Below, one piece after another: positions 12,192 through 23,828 of a stretch of DNA of 64,000 nt. The notes beneath the pieces are model-generated. The model was not told the origin of the DNA. It made no database searches and saw nothing but the letters and a program-made list of their open reading frames with translations. The translations under genes were made by a program, and so were the position numbers. This DNA comes from Tomocerus qinae (taxonomy: Eukaryota; Arthropoda; Collembola; Entomobryomorpha; Tomoceridae), in the NCBI GenBank assembly GCA_020055645.1, contig CM034546.1, positions 7,130,001-7,194,000 of the forward strand. The letters run 5' to 3'. The first letter of the stretch is position 1, and every line of letters starts with the position of its first letter.

Positions 12192-14276
12192 ATGATTTCT
12201 AAGCAATACCTGCAATGTTTATCCCTATTAGTGAGAATGTTTCCCATTTTTGGAGTTATTCCATATACATGGGACCAAAAAAATAAAGTCACCAGAAAAA
12301 TTAATTCAAAATGGAGAATGTGGCAATGTAACATTACAATTTTTCTCAGATTTACATATGCTTTAATTAGTATTTCTAGAATGGCGTATGTCTTATACTC
12401 ACAAGGTGATTTGACCAGACATTCAATCAGTTTTGTAATAAACGTATTTTATTTCTTACACGTTTCATTAATGCTTTGGGGCTTTCGAGAAGGAAAATAC
12501 ATACTACTTTATGGCAACCTTTCCCGATTATCAATTATTAAATTTACAGGTAAAGTGAAATACTTTTTCCTTCTTCACAAATCATTCTTTTTATTATTCT
12601 AAGGTTAACATTTTTGTTGTTTGCATCTACAGATCAGCACTGCAGAAATCGAAAGCTAAGTATCACATTAAAACTGGATAGATTTTTCTTCATTATCTTA
12701 ATTGCAGGATTCGCCGCATCTCTTGTTGCTGTCTCTTTTTATTATCAAAATCAAGACGCAATCTGTTTTCTACCAAATATTATCCCAAAGCAATATCGTT
12801 ATGAATACTATCCCATTCTTCAGGCCATTTGTGCACTATTTATATCTTACACTATGTTTGGAATTACAAGTTTTATTTCTATGACCTTATTGGATCATTG
12901 GATGACTTTCTACTGCCTGATCTTCATTTACCGAGAGATGAAGTAAGTACTAACAAAACGTAAACATACTCTCAGTGTTGGCTCTATACTGTATTCTAAT
13001 AATTAAATATATTTATGAAACAGACATTAAAATATGGTACAGGAATGTAAACAATATTGGCAAACTGGAAAAAGGGATGTTTCTTTTGGTAATTTAAAAT
13101 ATTTTGAGAAAATAACTTTCAAGGAAAAACAATTGTTGCTGGTGTTGGATATCGTTCTTTAAGGAACCATTTAGCTTATATCCACCTTTTTTGTGCACAA
13201 AAGAGCCTATGTACCCACTTTTTGTAAATGGAGTATGCTCTTTCGTACACAAAACAAAAAGTGGATGTACCTTAAGTCCGGCTTCATTAGAATGTATGGG
13301 TAACTTTAAAGTTCACCCGAATTGGCCGGGTCTCCATTAAACATCGGGAAAAATGACTGCTTACCCCAGAATAGGCGTGGGACGTTTATTAGAGGATTTA
13401 CTGTAGGCTAAATGGTTCCTTAAAGGACGAATTTGTAATTCCGAATAATTTCCAGCAAGGGAAATTATCAATTAATTAGCCCGAAATTATTTTAATTACA
13501 TTTGGCTTACATATAGCTTAACTAATCGGTCGATTTGTTCTCCTGCTAGAAATTTCTCGGATTTTGAGACTCCCTATCCATGAGAAGGAAAAAAACTATT
13601 TTTATCTGAAAGTTGTTTTGTTTAAATATTAATAGCCACCATTATTATTATCATACTCCTTTTTCCTCATATGTGCTGCAATTTGTTTGCATACCTATAT
13701 CATTTGCGGCACGTGTAATAATTGGGGAAATGTTGCAATTTGCTTTTACTAGTCGGTTTTATAATTTTCAGGTATGGAAAGAAATCAAAAATAACAAAAG
13801 ACTCTGCAAGAGAAATTAATACTCTGATAACTACCGTGAGATCGCACGAAATAATTCTAAAAGTATGGGATGAAGGTCGTCGATCATTTTCTGTAGCTTT
13901 GAGGTCACTACTAACACGGACATTTTTAGTTTGTATTTATCTGTTAATTAAGTCATTTTCAAAGCTAACTGCAGTTGAAAATATTGCAATTACAGGACTA
14001 GCTATTGTGAGTCTCACAGGTTGGTTAGGTTATTGTATTACTGGTGCACATTTGTACGCTGCATCTAAAAGCTGCAAGAAATCATGGACATTATACTCCA
14101 ATCCAGGAAATAAACATACGGAAAGGTTTGTTCGTAAATTCTGTTTAACCTGGAAACCAATGAAAGTTAGAATTGGCGATGTTTCTTCCATTAGTAGGCT
14201 GTCAGCTCCAAAATTCATTCTCATGCTCTGCAGAGCCACAACCAAAATGCTCATTGCTGGTGAAATGAAGTTGTAA
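12192..14276 (+). CDS. Seven-transmembrane chemoreceptor, GR-like (copy D), intact, 390 aa
   Basis: The coding exons are 12192-12549, 12633-12942 and 13772-14276, with introns of 83 and 829 bp. The exon 2 donor is AA|GTAAGT, so the split codon is Lys instead of the usual Arg. All seven predicted helices and the C-terminal ATTKMLIAGEMKL are present. Intron 2 is long because a TTAA-type element (13159-13423) sits in it. Exon 3 can be read 50 nt upstream into the intron without a stop (from the ATG at 13722), but the family acceptor at 13771 is clearly the right boundary. The inferred function is as for copy B. Confidence 0.8.
13159..13423. mobile_element. TTAA-type (piggyBac-like) MITE in intron 2 of copy D
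   Basis: TTAA is followed by GGAACCATTTAGC at the left, and the right end is GCTAAATGGTTCC followed by TTAA. This is a 13-bp perfect inverted terminal repeat with the TTAA duplication typical of piggyBac-related elements. The element is 265 bp including both TTAA sites. It has an internal hairpin (CCACTTTTTG...CAAAAAGTGG) and no coding capacity. The intron of copy B lacks it. Confidence 0.8.
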
Positions 14277-15344
14277 TTGAAATTGCAATTGCAAGAAGGG
14301 GTGTCAGTTTCAATAGGTACAAGTGAGTACACTTGTACTCACTGAAAAGAAACTGTTTGAAAATCAAATTAAATTGCCTTTCTGCTAATTGTACTTCAAG
14401 GAATATAAATTTAAGAGAAATTAAATTCTTCAAATTTAAATAGCTGTTTCTGTGCCCTTATTATAAAATAAAATTATATCAATCTTGCAATTTTTCTTGT
14501 ATCGATCTTGCAATTTTTGAAACATTGTGGATTATATTGGGTATTTACAGCAGGGTTGGGTTTTCGCCACCAAATTTTCGTTTCTGCCAGGCTGCTGGCA
14601 GAAAAATCTTTAACTCAGTTTATAACCAGGCGATAAGTGTCTGAAACTTTACATTATTTCAATATGAAAAGATATGCAGCAAAAATTCCAAAATCGACCA
14701 TTTTGATCTTGACTGCTTAGATATACGAGGCAAAAGTTGGACGTTAGCAAAAATGCTAATACCTAGTTTCATATAGCTTGTAGAGAAAAGTAACTTTAAA
14801 CCGTTCAAAATAACCGGAAAATTTGTTTGGTCACATTTGTGAGTTTCAACCAGTTTTACCTGTAGGTCTTTACCAGCCAGTTATAGCCATGGTTATAACT
14901 GGTTATAACCAGGGAGGTTTAAACCATAGGCCAACCCTTATTTACAGTCTAAGGACAGCAAAATCGTTCAATTTATGTTCGCCGCGTGTAAGTAATAATT
15001 TTTACATTTTTGCAATCATGTAACAAAATTACATGTTCGCCGAATACAAATTATACATTCTGTGTAAAAGTGGACTGCAAATAAACAACATTTCTAAGTG
15101 ACATGGTAAATATATCTGAACCGGTACTTATTTCATTCCAAGCTTATTTCGTTATAGCAGTACCCAATGAATATTATGGAACCTATTATTATTAAAACAG
15201 GGTAATGGAAAAATTTTGAGGTTGTTTAGTAAAGACATACTCAGTATTCAGTAATATTGCCTTTTATTATGCCATGCATATTTTACTAATCCTAATCAAG
15301 ATGAAAGGTGACATACCAATAAAAACTGACTGGTGTAGTAATTT
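14277..15344. other. Intergenic: shared 3' flank after copy D, with a hAT-like insertion
   Basis: About 14380-15330 is the family 3' flank also seen after copies A, E and F. It is interrupted by the element at 14551-14939. Near 15340 the sequence switches directly into the promoter block of copy E, so the intergenic distance is short. Confidence 0.55.
14551..14939. mobile_element. hAT-like MITE with 8-bp target duplication
   Basis: The ends are CAGGGTTGG at the left and CCAACCCTT at the right. They are flanked by the direct repeat ATTTACAG (14543-14550 and 14940-14947). The homologous DNA after copy A (near 1696) has a single ATTTACAG and no insert. The interior has short palindromes around GGTTATAACC and no coding frame. 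Confidence 0.85.
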
Positions 15345-15500
15345 CCGTTGTAGCACTAATCATTTAAAAAAATTTAAATAGGAGTAAGGTGCTGATTGAA
15401 GTCTTGCGGTATGTAATTTTCAAATATAAAAGCCAATGTTCACTTTAAAGCAATTTTGTCGAATATTTGGATAGAAACAGTCTGAATGTTTAGTTAATAA
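15345..15500 (+). promoter_or_regulatory. Conserved receptor promoter, copy E
   Basis: CTGATTGAAGTCTTGCGG is followed by a TATA box (ATATAAAAG, about 15424-15432), CCAATGTTCACTTTAAA and ATATTTGGAT. It lies about 265 bp before the ATG at 15696. It looks intact although the gene is broken. Confidence 0.7.
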
Positions 15501-15822
15501 CATGAAACAGGAAAGTCGACACTATTAATTTGTGATCAATATTTTCCTTTTATTCATTATTAGTTCGCACAATTTTATTGTATTGAGTTTCTTGAATAAC
15601 AGTAACAATATATTTAATGATACATGATCATATTTTATATTTGTTTCAATTTTTTCAAATTAAATTAAATTCGATTTTAATTAGCTGCATGCAAAATGAT
15701 TTCTAAACAATTCCTGAAATGTTTATCCCTATTAGTAAAACTTTTTCCCATTTTCGGAGTCATTCCGTTTACATGGGACCACCAAAATAAAATCACCAGA
15801 AAAATAAATTCAAAATGGATAT

Positions 15823-16227
15823 TGTCAAGTTAGGGTGCGGGACTTGTCACGTTAAGTCTGGGACTGGGGATGATGCGGCCTCAGACGATAGAGCTGGCAC
15901 GGTTGCCTTTGGTCTGCTCTCACGGACACTTCATGCACCTACCCGGGTACTAGTAAGCCAGTAAACCATCTCCCGAAAACCACCACGAATCAAGAATAAG
16001 GAAGACTTTATTTTGACTGCATGCTCAAGGCATGCTCATGACTCAATGTCTCTCAACTGAATGACCACAACTGAATGACCACATGGCGGAATGTTCCTCG
16101 CCTTTATCTGGTCGTCTCTGCTCTGTCTTGAGCAATCCCATCCACCACTCGCGTGGATGTCTGTGATTGGTCAAGGAACAGCAGAGCCGCCAGTCACAAT
16201 ACCTTTGAATGATATTCCCACATGACA
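15823..16227 (-). repeat. Probable long terminal repeat (3' LTR of the element)
   Basis: On the minus strand this runs TGTCATGTGGGAATATC to CACCCTAACTTGACA, so it has TG...CA ends. It includes a TATA-like GATAAAGGC and the polyadenylation signal AATAAAGTC. A polypurine tract (CTTTGAACAGGGAGA on the minus strand, 16242-16228) lies directly upstream. It is clearly more GC-rich than its surroundings. Confidence 0.65.
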
Positions 16228-16580
16228 TCTCCCTGTTCAAAGACAGTCTGTTCCACCAGACTTAAACTTAAATAACATCAAGAAAAAGCTTTAAATTTCC
16301 CAAAGAGTAGTTTACAAAATAACAATAATTTCCAAATCAAACTCAAATGATAATTACATAACATTAACATAAATTCTCACACATTCTAATCCTCACATCA
16401 CGATACAAAATACATTTCACATAATATCCTTAATCCTCAATAAATTCCAATAAACAAAATTATCAAATTCAAATTCAACTTTAATTTAAAATAATCAATA
16501 AATGAATGAATGTCTTGAGGTGCGTTGGCTGGCTTGTCCGCTTGACATACTGAAGTATACACACAGTTGTCTCCGGATCC

Positions 16581-16690
16581 CAGTACTGCCTTGCCCGATA
16601 TACGGCAACGTGGCACAAAACATGATGATCTAGGACTCCTTCACTGCCTTGCCCGATAGTACGGCAACGTGGCGCAAAATAAGATGATCT
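16581..16690. repeat. Two-copy tandem repeat inside the LTR-like element
   Basis: A unit of about 52-55 bp occurs twice with few differences. Its core is ACTGCCTTGCCCGATA, GGCAACGTGGC and ATGATCT. Confidence 0.7.
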
Positions 16691-17126
16691 CTGTATCATA
16701 TCCATCGCTTAAAACATCAACCGTTAGAATACCACAACGCAACAGCTCAAAAGACTAAAACTCAGCAAACAAAGTCATGATTAGAACATTTCTTACAAAT
16801 CAAATTAACTTTTCTTTTCATTTTAATCGCTTTAAAACATTTCATTAAACTTTCACTTTACATTCATACAAGTACTGTTAATTTTCTTTAACTTTATTAT
16901 ACCTCCTGTTTCTTCATCCATGGGCTTACACTTTTCATCACAGAATCAAAATTATCATTATATTTTCTTTATATTTCAATCATAAAATAAATAATATTTC
17001 ATTTTAATCAACAAATATCAAATAAACTTTTACTTTTCAAAATCAAACTTTTATTTCAGTTTGTTTCAACGCACTTCACTCAATTCAACACATTTACTAT
17101 AATTAATTCTCTATTCTATTTATACT

Positions 17127-17308
17127 AGCCTGGGATAACTCACTCGTATTTTCCTTCAGGTCAAACTCTTTAACACTATTTATTAATAGCCTGGGATAAC
17201 TCACTCGTCTTTTCCTTCAGGTCTATTTCTCACACTATGCTCTCATATTTCCTCACTCGTCTTTTCCTTCAGGTCTATTTCTCACACTATGCTCTCATAT
17301 TTCCTAAA
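17127..17308. repeat. Tandem repeats inside the LTR-like element
   Basis: The motif AGCCTGGGATAACTCACTCG occurs twice. The motif CTTTTCCTTCAGGT with following CTATTTCTCACACTATGC is then repeated again in tandem. A similar imperfect repeat with TAGCACGAAT and CGACAGACAG lies at about 17595-17785. Confidence 0.65.
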
Positions 17309-20300
17309 TATAGTAAGTTAACACTCATATTTTTTAGCAAATCCATAAACAATTATCATCGCAAAACCCGGATCGAAACCCTTGTACATCAGTTTATTCC
17401 TTACGTGTATAACTTTATGATGACCCTTTCTGTTTCTCCTAAAAATATTTGTGCTTCCAAACCTCAACCTCTGGATAATTTCTGACTCAAAATTATACCT
17501 AGGGCTCCTTCAATAACTAATAATTCTCATTGATTCCTGACTCAGAATCTATTTTTCATTCTTAAAACTAAATATTCTTTTCCCCCTACCGGTTTCCTAC
17601 TAGCACGAATAATTCACATTATCGCGAATATTACCATAGGCTTATTTCGGAACCGACAGACAGAATTAACTCACTTAACTATAATTTATATTATGACTTA
17701 CTCCCTCCCGGTATCTTTAGCACGAATGATTCACCATATCATGAACATTTCCTAGGCTATTTTAGACTCCCGACAGACAGTAGTTTCTCTTAAAAACTAT
17801 ATGCACTTCACCCTTCCAAAACAACAAAAACACATAAATCCTTCATTAAACTCGTCAGTTAATTAGGATTTCATATCAACCATAGCAGATACTTACTTCT
17901 ATTTTCCACACATTTCATTCCTATTGGCATTTTTATTAGAACTAAATCAACTTTCAAAAACAAAAACAATTCTTTTAATTATATCTGGTGGTTAATTAGT
18001 CACATTGCGAGTCAAGCTAATTTCATTAACAGGGTAATATGCGACTTTATAACTCAACGAAGATTATTAGTATTATTTTTTAACAAAAACAAAAGATGTT
18101 AGTCAGATCCCATGGTCGGTGGTAAGCTAATACCGAATTTTCGACCGGACCGTATCAGTACAGCCTTAGCCCAATGGCAATTGCCACGGCAACAGGGCTA
18201 AAAGATTCCAACGAGCGTGATGAATTAACACCAAATTTTACCCGAGGGTCTCCCATCTTAGAAGGTACTATTGAAATATACAATTACTATATAATGAGTT
18301 ATCGCCCCTTTTGATATCGTGGTGACCCGTATTCAATGTTCACACCGTTATAAAATCAAAAATATTTTAAACTTACTTTCTGCATCGCTAGGTTATTTTA
18401 GGAAATCAATAAGAAAGTAGAGTACCAAAACGGATTTATTTGTTAGTGCAACTGCCTTCTTATCGCTTTCCTATCTAGCTTGAAATAATAAAACTCAGTT
18501 AGTCACCCTCTATTCTATTCCCTTTCCTATGAATTTTAAACTCAAAGTGTCCAATTATTAATCTATTTTATCTCAACACATCAAAACTAAAGAAAATCAA
18601 CCCAACATAACACTAAAATTCATACTCCAACACAATTATAAATACATTTTCTCAATATGTTCACAAAATTCAAAATCAACTTTACCAAAAATCAGTATTA
18701 CTCAGTATTTGCCCATTTTTGGAAACAGTAGTTATCTCTCCTTCTCTATTCAACAAAATCAAAATAACAAATAATATTAAACTTTTCCACAATTAAACTC
18801 AAAATTGAACTTTTAAATAATTATTAACCAATACTCAAATTAATTAATTGGATATCGTACTTGTATGTGTATTCTCCCAACATTCAAACAAAAATTATTT
18901 TATACCCATAAAACACCATATTATACACCATGCTATCAACCATCATAAAATATTACCCAATAATTTTTAATTTCATCTTAACTTCCAATTCAATTTTAAA
19001 TCAATTTCAAACAAAACCCAAGGATAAACTCAAAATATTTCTAAAATCAATTTTTCAACTTCCCACTTCAATTTAACTCCAAATTCAAAATTCCAAATAA
19101 AATCAATCATTTCACCAAAATTATTAATTCAAAATCAAAAAAGAAATAAATGAAAACCCAATATCCCAATGTGTAGTTAAACCATTTGCCCAAAGACAAG
19201 TTCTTCCTCGTCGTCACTCTCCATGGCTCTCTGTTCAACTTTTTCTATGAGATGTCGTCGTCTCGAGGAGCACCATCATTCCCCGTGTGTTCACTCTTGC
19301 TCTGTCTCTTGACGACGCCCTCTTCTCATTAACAGTCGCGCCATCGTTATCATGGCCATCACCACGATTGTAGTCTCCATGGCAACGAGAATTATCCTCA
19401 ATGTCATACATCTTGTCGCAAACAAAAGATTAGCTCACAAAAAAACAAATTAGGATTAATTTATATACACAAATTTAATGCTTATCTACAAGTTTCAACT
19501 CCCCCTAAAATTATCATATCATAAACATAGGTATTATTTAAACATGCATCATACTCAACCTTCAACTTTTAGTATGATTATAGGCTCATTCTTATTTCTA
19601 ATCTCAAATCAATTTAAATATAACCAGTCATTGCCACTAATTAAGATTCATAGGCGTCCTTTTTGGCTCATTAGAGATTCATTTCCTTCTTTTTGACTTT
19701 GACTCAAAGTCAAAAGGAAGATAAGACAGAAAAGTTCAAGCACCAGACTGTCGCCAAGAATTACAATATAGCCATCGCTTAGCATACAAGAGTTAGAACA
19801 ACGTCCCGCATCTATCCACCGAGTAATAGAACGTACTATTACTATTGAATCATCAATTGGGGCAAAATAAGAAAATTCAGAAAATTTTGCCAGAGTTCTG
19901 GTTAAGAAATGGACATTTAGTTTAGTTAGAAATACTGCAAACTGTACTTCAACAATTTAAATTGGAAGTACCGTACTCACTTCGGCTCACGCATGAACTC
20001 AGTGCTGGTACGAAATAGAATTCAATTTTCAGCAAAAATATACTCGCATAATAATTTCTAGTACAATTTGACTTTAAAAAACACAAAAATCAGTATTCTA
20101 AAAGAAGTACCTATGCAGTGTCGTATACGCAAAATTTATCACGACTCACCGTGCACTCGATGCAAAGCACATGTCTATGTTGCAACCAACAAAAATGCTA
20201 TAAAATCCACCCCTTGATTTTTAATAAAAATTCAACTCCCCTTAATTTATGATTTTATGCTCCCATCAATGATTTTAAACTATATCATAATTATTTTAAC

Positions 20301-20411
20301 CACAATAACCGAAGTTGTAGTCAGTTACGCATTCGCGGTGTTGGTATAATGTGAGACTTGGAAGTCTCGAGGATAGACTAGGCTTGTTGATTGTGTAAGA
20401 AGGTAATAAGC

Positions 20412-20485
20412 TCGTGCTTAGCTCAGTTGGAAGAGCATCGGTCGCGTTTACCTGAAGGGCGGGGGTTCGAGTCCCTCAGCCGGGC
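20412..20485 (+). tRNA. tRNA-like sequence (probably a degenerate tRNA gene) in the insertion
   Basis: The D-arm reads TAGCTCAGTTGGAAGAGC (an A-box match) and the T-arm GGGGGTTCGAGTCCCTC (a B-box match with a fully paired stem). A T-run (TTTTT, 20491-20495) could end polymerase III transcription. Defects are visible: the acceptor stem has two mismatches and the anticodon loop, as best folded, lacks the invariant U33. The sequence may be a decayed tRNA gene, a tRNA-derived SINE head, or relate to priming of the retroelement. Confidence 0.45.
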
Positions 20486-21402
20486 TTTACTTTTTACACA
20501 ACCACTCGACAATATTATGGCATTGTAACATTACAATTTCCATCATAATTGTCCATGCTTTAATTAGTATTTCTAGGATGGCGTATGTCCTATACTCGCA
20601 GGGTGATTTGACTGGACATCCAATTAGTTTTGTAATGAACGTCTTCTATTTCTCACATACCTCTTTTATGCTTTGGGGTTTTCGAGAAGGAAAATACATT
20701 CTACTTTACAGCAACATCTCCCGGTTAGCTATAATTAAATACGCAGGTAAAGTGAAATAATTTTTTTCTTTATTAAATCAATTTGGTTTTTATTCATTTT
20801 ATTAGACTAATTAATATTAATTGCATCTACAGAGCAGCACTGCAAAACTCCGAAGCTGAATATCACATCTAAACTGGATAAGCTTTTCCTTATGGTCACA
20901 ATTGTAGCGTTTACCGCACCTTTCAATGCTGTCCCTTTTTACTATCAAAATCAAGACGAATTCTGCTTTCTACCAAATATTATCCCAAGGCAATATCGTT
21001 ATGAATATTATTTCATTCTTAAGGCCATTTATGCACTATGTTTATCCTATACTATGTTTGGATTTGGAAGTTTAATTTTTGTGGACGTATTGAATCATTG
21101 GATGACTTTCTACTGCTTGATCTTCATATATCAGGAAATGAGGTAAATATTGAAAAATCGTAAAAATACTAATATTAACAATATTCATTACTTTCTCTGA
21201 GCTCCCTCTTTCTCGGCGTTCGCTCTACTTACATGTAACTATTTACGCCCATCATGGATGGGGTACTAGAAATTCAAGTTCCGAACAGTTTTTAGTAAGA
21301 GAACCAAGAACAAAATTGATAATTTTTTATCGCCTTTAACTTACATGAATACATTAATTAACGCGTTGATTAAATTTTGCGATTCTGTGGTTCCCTGACA
21401 AG

Positions 21403-21979
21403 AAGTGTACAAAATACCACTTACCACTGGTAAGTGGTTTTTAATGGTATTTAACGTTAAATACCACTACTACCTAAAAAGTAGTGGTAAGTGGTAAAAA
21501 TGGTAAAACTTGTTTCGTTTAAATTTCGTGTGTAGATTGTGAATAAAATTCGGTGCCAAAGTAAGAAATATCTGATATAGCAGCTGATGATTGTTGTTAC
21601 TAATGGATAAGTTCTCACCAATCAGAGTTAGATTCAAACAATGTGGGCATTAACAGCCTTTATATGTCGATTGAGAAATTTAATTGCTATTATATTACCT
21701 TCAAATCAATTTTAATTTGATGATACCAAATGCAATCTTGGCTTCTATAATATTTACTTAATTAATTTGATAATTAATTAAGCGGCTAATTGGAAATGTT
21801 TCATAAAAATTAAAGTTTTAAAACCTATATAAATTTTAGGAAGTCTAATATCTGTACTAAGCTGTCTAATCAATCTCAAATATTTACCATTTTTACCATT
21901 TAATGCATTTATACCATTAAGTGAATTTTAACCACTGTGATGGTAAAAAAACCTAAAAGGTGGTAAATTTTGTACACTG
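21403..21979. mobile_element. hAT-like MITE in intron 2 of copy E
   Basis: The ends are AGTGTACAAAATACCAC at the left and TGTACACTG at the right, flanked by the 8-bp direct repeat CTGACAAG (21395-21402 and 21980-21987). Intron 2 of copy F has the uninterrupted site near 31757. The same family occurs at 43798-44493 and 53346-54281. There is no transposase frame. Confidence 0.85.
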
Positions 21980-22700
21980 CTGACAAGAGCAAAAATAATT
22001 TTTTTCCTGAAACATGTTTTCTTTAAACATTAGAAGTTACAAACACATTCTTTTTCTTTTTTGTCAAAACTTTTCTTCCTATATCATATAGCATCTGAAA
22101 TAATGAGAATATTGATATAGTTGACTTTTACTATTCGGTTTTAATATTTTCAGGCATGGAACGCAGTCAAAAATAACAAAAGACTCCGCAAGAGAAATTG
22201 ATACTTTGGTCATAACCGTGAGATCTCACGCAATAATTCTGAAAGTTTGGGATGAAGCTTATCGATCATTTTCTGTAGTCCTGAGGTCGATAATAACACG
22301 GACATTTTTAGTATGTAATTATCTGTTAATTAAGTCATTTTCTCAACTCAAATCCTGGACATTTTACTCCAATCCAGGAAATAAACATACAGAAATGTAT
22401 ATTCGTAAATTCTGTTTATCCTGGAACCCAGTGAAAATTAGAATTGGCGATTTTTCGTCTATTAATAAGCTAACTGCTCCAAGATTCATTCTTATGCTCT
22501 GCAGGGCCACAACCAAAATGCTCATTGCTGGTGAAATGCAATTGTAATTAAGTATTCATGTTACATAAAATAATGAATTACAATCTGTTTAACTTAATAA
22601 AAATAACAATCCTAAATTGCAAAATTGACTAAAATATTTGTTAGATTTAACATTCCGTTTACGGTCGAAATTTTTGACACTATGCTATAAGAGTGTAAAT

Positions 22701-22863
22701 AAAAATAACAAAAGACTCTGCAAGAGAAATTGATACTTTGGTCATAACCGTGAGATCTCACGCAATAATTCTGAAAGTTTGGGATGAAGCTTATCGATCA
22801 TTTTCTGTAGTCGATAATAACACGGACATTTTTAGTATGTAATTATCTGTTAATTAAGTCATT
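22701..22863 (+). pseudogene. Inserted fragment of receptor exon 3
   Basis: About 163 bp matches the 5' part of exon 3, from AAAATAACAAAAGACTC to AATTAAGTCATT. It is embedded in flanking DNA that is continuous at the matching place after copy F (near 32775). It lacks 8 bp (CTGAGGTC) between two GTC triplets, which shifts the frame. It has no splice acceptor or promoter of its own. Confidence 0.8.
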
Positions 22864-23560
22864 AACTCCACACTTGTAGCTATCTAGGTGTTTGTACTAA
22901 CTTTATGAGTTGTGTATGGCTATGTACCTAAAGTTGCTGGTGTTATATTAGTTAAATTACTACATAAGTATATTAAATTTATTACGTCAGTGCTATACTA
23001 AGAAATCTTCATCAAATTAAATTGTCAACTCGTTAAATATATTTTAAGGAATAAAAATTTACAACAAAAATAATTCTTTCAAAGTTAATCATAAGTAGTT
23101 GTTTCTGTGCCCACATTATAAAATTAAATACTCCCAATTACTTTTTATACGATTTTTTTCGAGCTTTTTTAATTATTCAGATGCACACGCCTTGTATCTA
23201 CTTTGTAATTTTAAAACTTGTTGGAGTTATTTGGGTATTTACAGGTTAGGTTATAGTTACAAGTACAACAAAATATTTCAAGTTGTGTTGGCTATCTATA
23301 ATTAAGTTAATGTTTTTACATGTTGCAAGCGTAACACAAAATTGCATGTTCACCGAATCCAAATTATATATTCTGTATAAAAGTGGACCGCAAATAAACG
23401 GCATTTCTAACTGACATGGTAAAATCATTATTTTATTCCAAATGTATTTCCTTACATTAATACCCAATGACTTTTTATGAAACCTTATACCTGCATTATT
23501 ATCAAAAGAAGGAAATGGGAAAACTTTGAGGTTGTTCAGAAAAGACATACTCAGTAATAT

Positions 23561-23828
23561 CGTCTGCTTAATATTACAAGGTAACAAGCCATTTTATCAT
23601 GGCTGCTACAAAGTAACAAACCATTTTATCATGGCTGAGACAAAGTAACAAACCATTTTATCATGACCGCGACAATGTAACAAACCACTGTATCAGGAGT
23701 TAGGTTTGTTACCTTGTCGCAGCCATGATAAAATGGTTTGTTACTTTGTCTCAGCCATGATAAAATGGTTTGTTACTTTGTAGCAGTCATGATAAAATGG
23801 CTTGTTACCTTGTAATATTAAGCAGACG
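23561..23828. mobile_element. Foldback MITE whose arms are made of tandem repeats
   Basis: A 268-bp near-palindrome starting CGTCTGCTTAATATTAC. Each arm holds three tandem units of about 32-33 bp centred on AACAAACCATTTTATCATG. It is flanked by the 4-bp duplication ATAT (23557-23560 and 23829-23832). The empty site is present near 33537. Confidence 0.85.

Larger units (their letters stand above)
15823..20511 (-). mobile_element. LTR-retroelement-like insertion, non-coding, 4.7 kb
   Basis: The insertion starts TGTCAAGT and ends CTCGACA, flanked by the 4-bp duplication ATAT (15819-15822 and 20512-20515). The empty site is exon 1 of copy F. Read on the minus strand, its left part (16227 to 15823) looks like a 3' LTR of 405 bp: it begins TGTCATG, ends TTGACA, has AATAAA, and is preceded by a purine tract (AACAGGGAGA). 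No matching LTR is found at the other end. The interior is AT-rich, strongly depleted of G on the plus strand from about 16250 to 19150, and has no long frame. It contains small tandem repeats and a tRNA-like sequence near its right end. It is best read as a degenerate or non-autonomous LTR element. Confidence 0.7.
15696..22547 (+). pseudogene. GR-like chemoreceptor copy E, broken by a 4.7-kb insertion and a deletion
   Basis: Exon 1 is split. 15696-15822 encodes MISKQFLKCL through the family motif up to the codon in TGGATAT, then the element at 15823-20511 intervenes. Exon 1 resumes after the target duplication at 20516 and ends at 20746. Exon 2 is 20833-21142 and exon 3 is 22154-22547. Splice sites are normal and what remains is in frame. 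Exon 3 lacks 111 nt (37 codons) compared with its paralogues, between SFSQL and KSWTFY. That removes the sixth predicted helix and the conserved GWLGY segment. Intron 2 also carries a hAT-like element. Even if the insertion were spliced out, the product would lack a membrane segment, so it is called a pseudogene. Confidence 0.85.

Noticed and set aside
13722-13771. Extension of exon 3 of copy D into the intron from an upstream ATG
   Set aside because: The acceptor CAG at 13769-13771 and the split codon match all paralogues; the extension is intron.
16043-16240. 65-codon minus-strand frame in the LTR-like block
   Set aside because: It overlaps sequence that reads as an LTR with TG...CA ends and has no protein-like features.
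19240-19415. Short minus-strand frame in a more GC-rich patch of the LTR-like insertion, considered as a gag remnant
   Set aside because: About 58 codons, no recognisable retroviral-type motif, and no continuation; too weak to call.
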